A stretch of 64,000 nt of DNA from Nitriliruptoraceae bacterium (lineage in GTDB: Bacteria > Actinomycetota > Nitriliruptoria > Nitriliruptorales > Nitriliruptoraceae), in assembly GCA_003558435.1 (NCBI GenBank), contig PWLR01000271.1:30876-94875 (forward strand), in the 5' to 3' direction. The notes below the pieces were generated by a model. It had not been told where the DNA came from. It saw only the letters and a program-made list of their open reading frames with translations, and made no database searches. Below, piece after piece: positions 39,235-49,004 of this stretch. Position 1 is the first letter of the stretch, and each line of letters opens with the position of its first letter. The translations under genes were made by a program, and so were the position numbers.

Positions 39235-39291
39235 CCCGACGTTCGTGAGCTCGAGCAGCGACGTCGGCAGGTGCCCGGCCCCGAACCGAAC

Positions 39292-40140
39292 TCAGGCCGT
39301 GGGAACCTCGGCCACACTGATGTGGAGCGCGGAGGACACCGCGTAGGTGACGCCCTCGTCGTCGACGAGTGCCCCACGCGCTCGGATCTTGCGTCCCTCC
39401 GCACCGTCGAAACGCGCCACGGTACGCAGGACCTCCATGACCGGCGCGTCATGGAACACCGTCAGCTGATAGCCGGCGAGTAGCGCACCGCGGTGACCCA
39501 GCGAGCGCACATGGCCGATCGACGCCCACACCGTCGGGCAATCGAGCACCGCGGAGACCACGAGGGGGTCGATCATCCCCCGCGCATCGCCCAGGACATC
39601 ATCCGCGACCCACGGGATCGCGATCGCGTCCTCGCCGTGGTGGCGCGGATGCAGGCGCTGACCGAGCGGGTGCGTCGGGTCGGGCCCACAGACCCAGCAC
39701 GTGGGGAACGCGTGTTGCGGCGTCGGGGGTGGCGCCGGCACCGTGCCGAGCTCCAACAGGTCGAAGGCGCGCGCCGACGTCTCGTGCCCCGCGAGCTCAA
39801 CCTCGCCGCTGACAAGCAGCGTGTCGCCGTCGCGTGTCTCGACCTCGTAGCGTCCTGCCGCATCGGACGCCCGTACGCGCGCCTGGAGGTTGCGTCCCAA
39901 CGGCGTCGGGGCATGGAGCCGCACGTTGAGCGAGGTCAACGGTGCGCGATGGGGATCCGCGGCGCGCGCGATCGGCACACACACCCCTGCCGAGAAGCCG
40001 CCCTGCAGGATCCCCGGCGGGCCGTCGAGGCCTGGGGTGGCGTACAACTCACGCACGAGCCAACCGTCGGGGGACACGGTCGCGTCCGCCGACAGTTGGA
40101 GTCCGAGGTCGGGGGGACCGGCAGGCAGCAGCGTCGTCAT
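39292..40140 (-). CDS. hotdog-fold/thioesterase-like hypothetical protein
   Basis: LDGPPGILQGGFSAGVCVPIARAADPHRAPLTSLNVRLHAPTPLGRNLQARVRA; two hotdog-like halves and a CWVCGPDP motif. Confidence 0.5.
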   Translation of the reverse strand: MTTLLPAGPPDLGLQLSADATVSPDGWLVRELYATPGLDGPPGILQGGFSAGVCVPIARAADPHRAPLTSLNVRLHAPTPLGRNLQARVRASDAAGRYEVETRDGDTLLVSGEVELAGHETSARAFDLLELGTVPAPPPTPQHAFPTCWVCGPDPTHPLGQRLHPRHHGEDAIAIPWVADDVLGDARGMIDPLVVSAVLDCPTVWASIGHVRSLGHRGALLAGYQLTVFHDAPVMEVLRTVARFDGAEGRKIRARGALVDDEGVTYAVSSALHISVAEVPTA

Positions 40141-40214
40141 GACGGGCAACCTAGTGTCCGGTCGAGCATCGTCGCCAAACGGACGACGGTCCGTCGAGCG
40201 GGAACGGATATCAG

Positions 40215-41180
40215 GTGAGCAGACGCTGGGGCATCATGGGAACCGGTGGGATCGCCGCGGCGCTGACGGAGGCCATCACCGCCGAGGGCGGCACCGTGGT
40301 CGCCGTGTCCTCGGCATCGGCCGACCGTGCGGAGGCCTTCGCCGCCGAACACGGCATCGCTCGCCACTACGGCCGGCATCACGAGCTGACCGCGGACGCG
40401 GACGTCGAGGTGGTCTACGTCGCCACCACCAACGAGCGCCATCACCTCGATGTGCGCGCCTGCATCGAGGCCGGGCTCCCGGTCCTGGCGGAGAAGCCGT
40501 TCGCGCTCGATCTGCCGCGCACCCGGGAACTGCTCGAACTCGCGCGCGAACACGGCGTGTTCGTCATGGAAGCGATGTGGATGAAGCTCCAACCGGGCTT
40601 CCTCGACCTGCAACGTCGCATCGCCGCCGGGGAGATCGGCCCGCCGCGGCTGGTGCAGGCCGATTTCGGCATCGTCGCCACCGCGGAGACGGACCGCCGC
40701 TGGTTCTCGCGCGAACTCGGCGGCGGCGCCCTACTCGACGTGGGCATCTACCCGTTGACCTTCGCGATCGCGATACTCGGTGCTCCCACCAAGATCGTGG
40801 CGGTGGGTGAGCTCGCCGCGACCGGGGTCGATGCACAGGTCGCGGTCGCCATGCAACACGACGGCGGCCTGTCGTCCTGGAGCTGTTCGTTCGTCGCCGA
40901 CACCGGCATCGAAGCCACCGTCGCCGGGCCAGCGGGCAGCCTGCGGGTGCGCTCGGAACTGCACCACTCGCCCGGGATCTCCCGACGGCTCCGCTCGGAC
41001 ACCCTGGAGCACGGGGAGGCCGTGGGACACGACCTCGGCTACCGCTGGGAGGTCCGTGAGGTGGACCGGTGCCTCGACGAGGGCCTCGTGGAGAGCCGCA
41101 TCATCCCCCACGCCGCAACGATCGAGGTCATGGAAGCGCTCGACGAGATCCGCCGCCAGGTGGGCGTCACCTACCCGTGA
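40215..41180 (+). CDS. Gfo/Idh/MocA family oxidoreductase
   Basis: WGIMGTGGIAAALTEAI, LPVLAEKPFALDLPRTRELLELA, MEAMWMKLQP. Confidence 0.9.
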   Translation: MSRRWGIMGTGGIAAALTEAITAEGGTVVAVSSASADRAEAFAAEHGIARHYGRHHELTADADVEVVYVATTNERHHLDVRACIEAGLPVLAEKPFALDLPRTRELLELAREHGVFVMEAMWMKLQPGFLDLQRRIAAGEIGPPRLVQADFGIVATAETDRRWFSRELGGGALLDVGIYPLTFAIAILGAPTKIVAVGELAATGVDAQVAVAMQHDGGLSSWSCSFVADTGIEATVAGPAGSLRVRSELHHSPGISRRLRSDTLEHGEAVGHDLGYRWEVREVDRCLDEGLVESRIIPHAATIEVMEALDEIRRQVGVTYP

Positions 41181-41305
41181 CCCCCGCCCGGACCGTCGCG
41201 CCAGCGGCAGCCACCGCAGCACGCGCCCCCGGAACGCACGGAGGTGCTCGTAAACTCGCACCCAGCTTCGTACCGTTCGCACCCCAGCAACCAGGAGACC
41301 TGGTC

Positions 41306-41773
41306 GTGCGTTGTCCCGGATGTGGCGCCGATGACGATCGCGTCGTCGACTCGCGCCCTGCCACCACGGGCGACGCCGTCCGCCGGCGGCGCGAATGTCA
41401 TGCCTGCGGCCTGCGCTTCACCACCTTCGAACGGGTCGAGTTGCCCGAGTTGCTGGTCCGCAAGCGCTCGGGAGCTCTGCGTCCCTTCGACCGTCAGAAG
41501 GTCCACGACGGCATGGCTCGCGCCGCGAAGGGGCGGGTGCCTGCCGAGGAACTGGAACGCGCCGCTGCTGCGGTCGAACGTGCCGTGCGGGCCGAAGGTG
41601 CCCGTGAGGTCGGCTCCGAGACCGTCGGCCTACAGGTCCTGCTCCAGCTCCGCGATCTCGATCCGGTCGCCTACGTGCGCTATGCCTCGGTGTACAAGGA
41701 CTTCCAGAAGGCCGAGGACTTCGAGCTGGAACTCTCCAGCCTGGCCAAGGATGCGCCCCCGAAAGCCCCATGA
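41306..41773 (+). CDS. nrdR: transcriptional repressor NrdR
   Basis: RCPGCGADDDRVVDSRPATTGDAVRRRRECHACGLRFTTFERVELPELLVRKRSGALRPFDRQK zinc ribbon and ATP cone. Confidence 0.94.
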   Translation: MRCPGCGADDDRVVDSRPATTGDAVRRRRECHACGLRFTTFERVELPELLVRKRSGALRPFDRQKVHDGMARAAKGRVPAEELERAAAAVERAVRAEGAREVGSETVGLQVLLQLRDLDPVAYVRYASVYKDFQKAEDFELELSSLAKDAPPKAP

Positions 41774-41832
41774 TCGCAGGATCGGTTCCACTCCCGTAGC
41801 TCGATGGGTCCTCCGGGCGACGCGTCCTCCGG

Positions 41833-42183
41833 TCAACGCGCCGGGATCAGCACCACGGCCCAGGCATCCAGGTGACCGCCCTGCAGACCGTTGAGTTCGC
41901 GCAACGACTCGAGCTGCCTACGGGTGTCGACCCCTTCCGGCGCGGTCTCGACCGCGATGTCCCACAGGGTCTCACCCGGCGACACCACCACATGTCCGGC
42001 CACGGGATCGGCCAGTTCGGCTTCCGCCCCGGCGCGACCGATAACCACCGTCAGCGCGAAGACCACCAGCACCAGGCCGGCCAGAACCTTGGCCCGACGG
42101 CGACGATAGGTCGACGGGGTCGGGATGCCGGCGGTCGCCGTGAGCCCGTCAGCGTGCGGCGGGGCGGTGAGGGTGGCGCTCAT
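41833..42183 (-). CDS. LysM-domain membrane protein (lexA-divergent, YneA/ChiZ-like position)
   Basis: One TM helix, then [52 protein letters not shown]. Confidence 0.77.
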   Translation of the reverse strand: MSATLTAPPHADGLTATAGIPTPSTYRRRRAKVLAGLVLVVFALTVVIGRAGAEAELADPVAGHVVVSPGETLWDIAVETAPEGVDTRRQLESLRELNGLQGGHLDAWAVVLIPAR

Positions 42184-42374
42184 GTGGGTTCCTCCGGGAA
42201 GATCGTCTCGGGTGGCCGTGGACGGCCCGACAACCGACGTGGCCCTGCTGCGTGCGCTTCCGTGCGAGCTGCTTGGCCGCGTCGCCACCTGGATCGTGGT
42301 TCCGGGTTCGGCGCGGGGTCGGGTTCAGGGTCAGCCTCGGACGTTACGACCGATCGACCTGGACGGTCATTCGG

Positions 42375-42388
42375 CGAACGGGCGTTCG
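42375..42388. promoter_or_regulatory. LexA/SOS box 1
   Basis: CGAAC-GGGC-GTTCG, perfect arms. Confidence 0.85.
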
Positions 42389-42400
42389 AGTGGAGTGAAG

Positions 42401-42414
42401 CGAACAGGTGTTCC
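42401..42414. promoter_or_regulatory. LexA/SOS box 2 (one mismatch)
   Basis: CGAAC-AGGT-GTTCC. Confidence 0.65.
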
Positions 42415-42431
42415 CACGTCAACCGTCGATA

Positions 42432-42445
42432 CGAACGGATGTTCG
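42432..42445. promoter_or_regulatory. LexA/SOS box 3
   Basis: CGAAC-GGAT-GTTCG, perfect arms. Confidence 0.85.
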
Positions 42446-42479
42446 CACCCGCGAGGCACCCCTGCTAGCGTGGCGACCA

Positions 42480-42493
42480 CGAACGCTCGTTCG
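42480..42493. promoter_or_regulatory. LexA/SOS box 4
   Basis: CGAAC-GCTC-GTTCG, perfect arms. Confidence 0.82.
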
Positions 42494-42559
42494 GGACCGG
42501 GTCGTGCCGGCACCGGACCGGCACGACCCGGCAAGACCCAGACCGACGTGGAGGTAGCC

Positions 42560-43291
42560 GTGCCCTCGCCAGAGCAGCCCTCGTCCGTTCCGGCCACCTC
42601 CGGCCAGCCCGGACACGAGCAGCCCGGGACCGAGCAGGCCGCGAACCGGCCGCGTGCGGGCGGGCCGCTCACAGAGCGCCAACGCGCCATCCTGGAGATG
42701 ATCCACGCGCACGTCGAGGCGCACGGTTATCCCCCTGCGGTACGCGAGATCGGCGACGCGGTCGGTCTCAAGTCGCCGTCGTCGGTCCACGCACAACTCG
42801 AATCACTCGAGATCAAGGGCTACCTCAAGCGGGATCCCACCAAGCCCCGCGCGTTGGAACTGGGCCGGGACCCGGAGACCTCGCTCGGGATGCGGCCCGG
42901 CCCCTCGCGCAACATCCCGCTGGTGGGTGAGATCGCTGCCGGTGGTCCGATCCTGGCCGAGGAGCATGTGGAGTCGGTCTTCGCCCTACCCAAGGGCCTG
43001 GTCGGCGACGGGCAGTTGTTCATGTTGAAGGTGCGTGGCGACTCGATGATCGACGCCGGCGTGCTCGACGGTGACCTCGTGGTGGTCCGTGAACAACCAT
43101 CGGTGGAACAGGGCGAGATGTGCGCCGTGCTGATCGAGGGTGAGGCGACGGTGAAGTACTTCCGTCGGACCCGTACGGGAGAGGTGTTCCTCGATCCCGC
43201 CAACGCGACCTACGAACCCATCCCGGTCAACTCCGAGCAGGACGCCCGGGTCATGGGCAAGGTCGTCACGGTCATGCGCTCGGTGCGCTGA
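42560..43291 (+). CDS. lexA: SOS repressor LexA
   Basis: [62 protein letters not shown] cleavage site; [13 protein letters not shown] and VKYFRR Ser/Lys dyad. GGAGG 5 nt before GTG 42560. Confidence 0.95.
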   Translation: MPSPEQPSSVPATSGQPGHEQPGTEQAANRPRAGGPLTERQRAILEMIHAHVEAHGYPPAVREIGDAVGLKSPSSVHAQLESLEIKGYLKRDPTKPRALELGRDPETSLGMRPGPSRNIPLVGEIAAGGPILAEEHVESVFALPKGLVGDGQLFMLKVRGDSMIDAGVLDGDLVVVREQPSVEQGEMCAVLIEGEATVKYFRRTRTGEVFLDPANATYEPIPVNSEQDARVMGKVVTVMRSVR

Positions 43292-43412
43292 ACGCTGGTG
43301 GACGGTCACGCCCGGCACGCCCGGGTGCGCCGAGCGTGCGAACTGAAGGAAACCCCCGCTGCTGCCGATAGGTCGGCGGGGCCGGTTCTCCTGCAGCCGA
43401 CGCTCCCCTGCA

Positions 43413-43964
43413 ATGACCTCGGAGGGGCGGGTGGCCGATACCGACGAACGGCGCGCGACCGACCGAGGATCGCGGTGGCTGGCGGTGCTGGTGGCCGGTC
43501 TCGCGCTGTGCCTGGTCTTCGCGCTGGTCATGAACCCCACGACGCCGGGCCCGGTCGGCCCGAACCGAAGCGCCGCGGCGACGATGCTCGGATGGATCAA
43601 CGAAGAACGCCTCGCCAACGACCTGACACCGCTGATGCCCGCCGAGGACATCGCCCGTGTCGCCGAGACCTGGTCGGCGGAGATGGCGGCCACGGCGACG
43701 ATGGAGCACAACCCCGCGTTCGGCGATCAACTGTGTTGTTGGGAACTGGTCACCGAGAACGTCGCCTACGGCGAGGCCTACCGCGTCTGGCTGCCCGGCG
43801 ATCCCGTCGAGCGATTGACCCTCGAACTGCACGAAGGCCTGCTCGCCTCTCCCGGGCACCGCGCGAACCTGCTCGACCCGAACGTCGACCAGCTCGGGAT
43901 CGGGGTGCACCTCGACCCCGAAGGCACGATGTGGATCACGCAGAACTTCCGTCGTAGCCGGTAG
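43413..43964 (+). CDS. CAP-domain (SCP-like) secreted/membrane-anchored protein
   Basis: N-terminal TM helix; MLGWINEERLAND...VAETWSAEMAATATMEHNPAF...ENVAYG...LLASPGHRANLLDPNVDQLGIGV. Confidence 0.83.
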   Translation: MTSEGRVADTDERRATDRGSRWLAVLVAGLALCLVFALVMNPTTPGPVGPNRSAAATMLGWINEERLANDLTPLMPAEDIARVAETWSAEMAATATMEHNPAFGDQLCCWELVTENVAYGEAYRVWLPGDPVERLTLELHEGLLASPGHRANLLDPNVDQLGIGVHLDPEGTMWITQNFRRSR

Positions 43965-45531
43965 GAGCCGTCCCCATGGGCGCGGCACGCCCCACGACGG
44001 CCAGCTCCACCAGGCTGCGCAGCAGCGGCAGCGCATGACCGAGGGGTGGGCTGAGCGCATCGCCCACGAGCTCGACCAGCCATGCCGTGCGCAGGTCCTG
44101 CCGGCTACCCGCGGCGATGATCTCGTCGTAGCCATGAGCGGCCAGGAAGCGCTGCTCCGCCACATCCCCCTCCGAGATCGTGGCGTGGAAGCCCCCTCCC
44201 TCCAGCGCCGCCCGGGTCGCCGGGTACTCGGCCAGGTCGAAGCTCGCTCCGGAGACCACCTGGTCGACGTCGCGGTCCGGTCGCCGGTTCGCCCCTCCGT
44301 AGCTGATGACCTCGGAGGCGTGCCCGTCGACGCTGCGCGACACCCACCACGCGCATGCACCGATCTCGTCGGCCAGGCCCGCCGCGACGTGGCCGAGCCG
44401 TGCGCAGGCGTCGCCCGGTGCCCGGGCCAGATCGTCGAGCACCGTGTCGAGACCCCGCTGCCGCAGCGCCGTCACCGCGCCCTGGTCGGGAGCCGCCGAG
44501 GTGGTCCCCTCCATCCGTCCCGAGCGCTTCGTGCGGTACTGCGAGGCATCGGCGAGACGCAGCACCGCCCGCGCGGCCTGTGTCGCCGTCAGCGCGCCCC
44601 CCGGGCGACCGACGGTGCGGGCCCAACCGGCGGAAAGTCTCGCGCCGAGCGACAACGCACTCGAGGCCGAGACCAGCTCGTCACTGATCGCGCGTGCGAC
44701 CGGCTCGGACACGCCCTCGAGCAGGAGGCAGAACTCGTCGCCCCCGAGCCGGGCCGCCAGGGTGCCCGGGTGGGTGCCCGCCGCCCGGCTCAACAGCACC
44801 GAGACCTCCCGCAACACCCGGTCGCCGGCGTCGTGGCCGTGCAGGTCGTTGATGCGTTTGAGCCCATCCACGTCGCACAGGACCACCGCCACGCAACGGT
44901 GTTGGTCCGCGTCGGCGAACAGTCGCTCGAGCCGGTCATCGATGGCCCGGCGGTTACCGAGTCCCGTCAGCGCGTCGTTGAACGCCAGCGCCTGCAGCGT
45001 GTCGCGCTCGACGATCCGGGTGATGGACGCCGCCAGCAGTCCGCAGAAGGCCTCGCCCACCGCGGTGTCACCGGGACTGAAGCTCGAACGACTGGCCGTG
45101 CGGGCGGCGCCGATCTCGCCCCAGACGGTGGAGCCCACGACGAGTGGGAGCGAGATGGACGAGTGCATGCCCATCGCGCGGAGGAGTTCATGGTGGGACT
45201 CGCCCGTCTGCGGGTCCTCCAGATCGCCGAACCAGGTCGCCGCCGACTCCACCGTCGATGCGAGCAACGGGAAATCCGACAACGCGTAGGTTTCCTCGAG
45301 GGGGTGGGGTTCCTCCCAGGCTGCGAGTGCACCGACGTTGTGCACGACGCGGAGCAAGCCGCGGTCGTGTTCCAACCGGGCTACGGAGGCCGAGTCCGCC
45401 TGGAGGTTCTCGAGCGCGAGGTCGGCGGCCAGTGACAGCAACTCGGCGAGCTCCGAGCACTCGGCGAAACGTCGTCCCGCGCGCGCCAGCGCGATCAACC
45501 GACGATCCTGGTCCTCCACCCCCGCCCCCAC
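43936..45531 (-). CDS. GAF-GGDEF diguanylate cyclase-like protein with second C-terminal sensor-like region
   Basis: N-terminal GAF-like region; ALTGLGNRRAIDDRL, DVDGLKRINDLHGHDAGDRVL, ARLGGDEFCLLL intact GGDEF. Confidence 0.86.
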   Translation of the reverse strand: MGAGVEDQDRRLIALARAGRRFAECSELAELLSLAADLALENLQADSASVARLEHDRGLLRVVHNVGALAAWEEPHPLEETYALSDFPLLASTVESAATWFGDLEDPQTGESHHELLRAMGMHSSISLPLVVGSTVWGEIGAARTASRSSFSPGDTAVGEAFCGLLAASITRIVERDTLQALAFNDALTGLGNRRAIDDRLERLFADADQHRCVAVVLCDVDGLKRINDLHGHDAGDRVLREVSVLLSRAAGTHPGTLAARLGGDEFCLLLEGVSEPVARAISDELVSASSALSLGARLSAGWARTVGRPGGALTATQAARAVLRLADASQYRTKRSGRMEGTTSAAPDQGAVTALRQRGLDTVLDDLARAPGDACARLGHVAAGLADEIGACAWWVSRSVDGHASEVISYGGANRRPDRDVDQVVSGASFDLAEYPATRAALEGGGFHATISEGDVAEQRFLAAHGYDEIIAAGSRQDLRTAWLVELVGDALSPPLGHALPLLRSLVELAVVGRAAPMGTAPTGYDGSSA

Positions 45532-45624
45532 CGGTGCACGGTCGCTGTACCACTCCTCGTCACATCTTAGGTCACGGGTCCACGACCCGTCGGCGGTTGT
45601 CCCCCGGCCAGCGGGGTGGGGACC

Positions 45625-47052
45625 TCAGCGTTCCCAGGCCTCTGGCTCCGCGGCGAACGGGTCGGCATCGAGGAAGGCACGCATCTCGAGTGCGGCATCC
45701 TGGTCGACGTCGGCGACGAGCTGGGTTCCCGTGTCGGTGTGTGCTTCCTCGACGACCGTGCCCCGTCGGTGGGCGAGCGCGACCAGGTCCTGGCGGCGGT
45801 AGGGGACGTGTCCCTCGACCCGGACCCGGACGCTCGGCAGGCGGAGCATGATGCGCTCGACGAGTTCGTCGACCCCCTGACCGGTGACGGCCGACACCAC
45901 CACGGGGTCGGCACCCAGTTCGACCTGCACGCGACGAGCCAACGCGTCCACGGTGGCCGCATCGGTCGCGTCCGCCTTGTTCAACACCAACTGCTCCGGT
46001 AGCTGATCGGCGCCGATCTCCTCCAGGACCTCGTGGACGGCCACGATGTGCGCCTCGGCATCCGGATGCGAGGCGTCGATGACGTGCAGGAGCAGGTCGG
46101 CGCGGACGGACTCCTCGAGCGTCGACTTGAACGCCTCGACGAGCCCATGGGGCAGCTTGCGCACGAAACCGACCGTGTCGGTCAGGACCACGTCGCGGCC
46201 ATCCTGCAGTGGCAGACGTCGCACCGTCGGATCCAACGTGGCGAACAACCGGTCCTCGACCTTCACGTGCGAACCGGTGATGGCGTTGAGCAGCGACGAC
46301 TTCCCGGCGTTGGTGTAACCGACCAGCGCCGCGACCTGGACGTGGTTGCGGTCGCGTTCGTTCGACTTGGTCTCGCGGATGCGCCCGAAGTCCTTGAGGT
46401 CGCGTTGCAACTTGGAGATCCGGCGCATGATGCGGCGACGATCGACCTCGAGCTGGGTCTCACCGGGACCACGTCCACCGATCCCGGCGCCTCCGGCGGT
46501 GCGACCACCTGCCTGTCTCGACAGCGCGGCCCCCCACCCACGCAGACGCGGCAGGAGGTAGCCGAGCTGGGCGAGCTCGACCTGGGCCTTGCCTTCGCGC
46601 GACGTGGCGTGTTGCGCGAAGATGTCGAGGATCACGATGGTGCGATCGAGCACCTTCTGGCGGATGCCCTCTTCCAGCGTGCGCTGCTGAGCGGGTGCGA
46701 GGTCGTCGTCGAACACCACCGCATCGGCGCCGACCGCGGCGACGAGGTGACGCAGTTCGTCGACCTTGCCGCGGCCGATGAACGTGGCGGCGTCCGGCGC
46801 TTCGCGGCGCTGCACGACGCGCTCCACGACCACCCCGCCGGCGGTGTCGAGCAGCCGCTCCAACTCGTCGAGTGACGCCTCCACCTCGGCGGTGGTCCGG
46901 CCCGGGAGCTGCACACCGACGATCACGGCGCGCTCCACCCGACGGATGATGTCGACGCCCTCGCGGGGGGCGCCCTCCTCGATGACGTCACGTCGTCGGC
47001 GACGCTCCTCGGCGCGTGAGACGCGGATCGTCCCGTCCGGCTCGGAGACCAC
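45625..47052 (-). CDS. hflX: GTPase HflX
   Basis: GGRGPGETQLEVDRRRI, VGYTNAGKSSLLNAITG, DTVGFVRKLPHGLVEAFKSTLEE. Confidence 0.94.
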   Translation of the reverse strand: MVSEPDGTIRVSRAEERRRRRDVIEEGAPREGVDIIRRVERAVIVGVQLPGRTTAEVEASLDELERLLDTAGGVVVERVVQRREAPDAATFIGRGKVDELRHLVAAVGADAVVFDDDLAPAQQRTLEEGIRQKVLDRTIVILDIFAQHATSREGKAQVELAQLGYLLPRLRGWGAALSRQAGGRTAGGAGIGGRGPGETQLEVDRRRIMRRISKLQRDLKDFGRIRETKSNERDRNHVQVAALVGYTNAGKSSLLNAITGSHVKVEDRLFATLDPTVRRLPLQDGRDVVLTDTVGFVRKLPHGLVEAFKSTLEESVRADLLLHVIDASHPDAEAHIVAVHEVLEEIGADQLPEQLVLNKADATDAATVDALARRVQVELGADPVVVSAVTGQGVDELVERIMLRLPSVRVRVEGHVPYRRQDLVALAHRRGTVVEEAHTDTGTQLVADVDQDAALEMRAFLDADPFAAEPEAWER

Positions 47053-47120
47053 CGGGCCATCGTCCGGGGCGGGGCCGGTGGCATCCCGACCGTGGGCATC
47101 CTTGTGCTCTTCAGGGGTGT

Positions 47121-48047
47121 TCAGGGTGTCTCGACCTCCAGCTCACCGCGGCGCACCGCGGACGCCCATGACGGATCGAGGACGCCGTGTGCGACCTCGA
47201 CCGCCGGGCCGGTCATCATGACGGTGCCACCGGCGGTGTGCCGGACGGTCAGCGTCCCTCCGGGCAGGTGAACGGCCACCTCGACGTCCACCAGTCCTCG
47301 GCGCTGTAACGCGACCACCGCGCCACATGCGCCGGTTCCACAGGCGGCGGTCTCGCCGACGCCACGTTCGTTGACCCGCAGGCGGATCGCGTCGCGACCG
47401 AGGACCTGCGCGAAGCCGACGTTGACGCCCTCCGGGAAGCGGTCGTGAGCCCCCAGCCAGGCCCCGAGGCCCGCGACCGGAGCGGTGGCGACGTCGTCGA
47501 CGCTCACCACCGCATGCGGGGTGCCCATGGACACCACGGCGAACTCGACGGTGTCCTTGCCGAGCTGGGCGATGAGCGCGGCGTCATCGAGGGCCACACG
47601 GTGCATGACGGCGTCGACGTCGTCGGCACGGAACGGCACCTGGGCCGGGTTCAGCTCGGGGGCACCCATGTCGACCGCCACCTCGGCGACCGTTCCGTCG
47701 GGGTGACGCGCGACCACCCGGACCGCCTTGACGCCGCTGCGGGTCCCGACCCGGACCACATCGGGATCCGCCGCCCCGAGCAGCCCATGATCGAGCAGGT
47801 GCTTGGCCACCACACGCACCCCGTTGCCACACATCCGGGCGGTGGTCCCGTCCGCGTTGCGGTGGTCCATGAACACGTCGGCCCCGGCCGTGCGCGGCGC
47901 ACCGAGGCGCAGCACCCCGTCGGCACCCAGCCCACGTCGCCGGTCGGTCAGCGCCCGCGCCAGGACCGCTGACAGCTCGAGGCGGTCATCGAGGTCGGCG
48001 AGCACGACGAAATCGTTGGCCGTGCCGTGGGCGAGGGTGAAGTCCAT
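47121..48047 (-). CDS. dapF: diaminopimelate epimerase
   Basis: HGTANDFVVLADL, MCGNGVRVVAKHLLDHG, GVGETAACGTGACGAVVAL. Confidence 0.93.
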   Translation of the reverse strand: MDFTLAHGTANDFVVLADLDDRLELSAVLARALTDRRRGLGADGVLRLGAPRTAGADVFMDHRNADGTTARMCGNGVRVVAKHLLDHGLLGAADPDVVRVGTRSGVKAVRVVARHPDGTVAEVAVDMGAPELNPAQVPFRADDVDAVMHRVALDDAALIAQLGKDTVEFAVVSMGTPHAVVSVDDVATAPVAGLGAWLGAHDRFPEGVNVGFAQVLGRDAIRLRVNERGVGETAACGTGACGAVVALQRRGLVDVEVAVHLPGGTLTVRHTAGGTVMMTGPAVEVAHGVLDPSWASAVRRGELEVETP

Positions 48048-48098
48048 CCCTGGAGGGTACGGGGCGAGCGGCCCGAAGGGCACCCCTGACCGTCGCTG

Positions 48099-49004
48099 TC
48101 ACCCGGCTGCTCCCAGCGCCGCGACCACCGCATCGGCGTCAGCGCGCACGCAGCGCGGATCGGCGCGGAACCACGACCGCTGACGCTTCGCGTAGCGCCA
48201 GGTCCGTGTGGCGATCGCCGAGGCCAGCTCCGAGCCCTCGGCGGTGCCGTCCAGGACGGCGAACGCCTCCGCGTAGCCGATCGCCTGTGCTGCCGTTCGT
48301 GACAGCGGACCGGCTTCTCGCAGGCTGCGTGCCTCCTCGACGAGCCCGTCGGCGACCATCTGCTCCGCGCGGAGACGGATGCGCTCGCGGAGCACCGCGG
48401 CGGGTGGCTCGAGGTAGCCCACCCGCAGTCCCGGCCACACGCTGTCGTAGCGGTCCCAGGCCGTGCGGTAGGACGAGAACCGCTCGCCGGTCAACTCGAT
48501 CACCTCGAGCGCACGCACCACCCGGCGCAGGTTCTCCGGAGCGATGCCCCGCGCGGCTTCCGGATCGCGTCTCGCGAGCTCCGCATGGGCCCCGACGTGG
48601 TCACCGGACCACCGGGCCTCCAACCCGGCGCGGAGCCCGGCGTCGGTCGGTGGGAACCGGAGGTCGTCGACCACCGCCCGCCAGTACAACCCGGACCCGC
48701 CGACCAGTAGCGGCGTGGCTCCCCGTTCCAACACGCCGGTGATCGCGTCTCTGGCCGCGCGCTGGAACGCGGCCACCGTGAGTTCCTGATCCGGGTCCAG
48801 GACGTCGATCAGGTGGTGGCGGACCCGGGCACGCTCCGTCGGGGTCGGCTTCGCGGTCCCGAGATCCATGCCGCGGTAGACCGTGAAGGCGTCCACGGCG
48901 ACCACCTCGATCGACTCCCCTGCCCCGAGCCGTGCCTGGAGGACCTGCAGGGCCGCCGACGACTTGCCCGACGCGGTCGGGCCGACGATGGCTGCCACGG
49001 TCAC
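48099..49004 (-). CDS. miaA: tRNA dimethylallyltransferase
   Basis: VGPTASGKSSAALQVL, DAFTVYRGMDLGTAKPT, GGSGLYWRAVVDDL, KRQRSWFRADPRC. Confidence 0.94.
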   Translation of the reverse strand: MTVAAIVGPTASGKSSAALQVLQARLGAGESIEVVAVDAFTVYRGMDLGTAKPTPTERARVRHHLIDVLDPDQELTVAAFQRAARDAITGVLERGATPLLVGGSGLYWRAVVDDLRFPPTDAGLRAGLEARWSGDHVGAHAELARRDPEAARGIAPENLRRVVRALEVIELTGERFSSYRTAWDRYDSVWPGLRVGYLEPPAAVLRERIRLRAEQMVADGLVEEARSLREAGPLSRTAAQAIGYAEAFAVLDGTAEGSELASAIATRTWRYAKRQRSWFRADPRCVRADADAVVAALGAAG

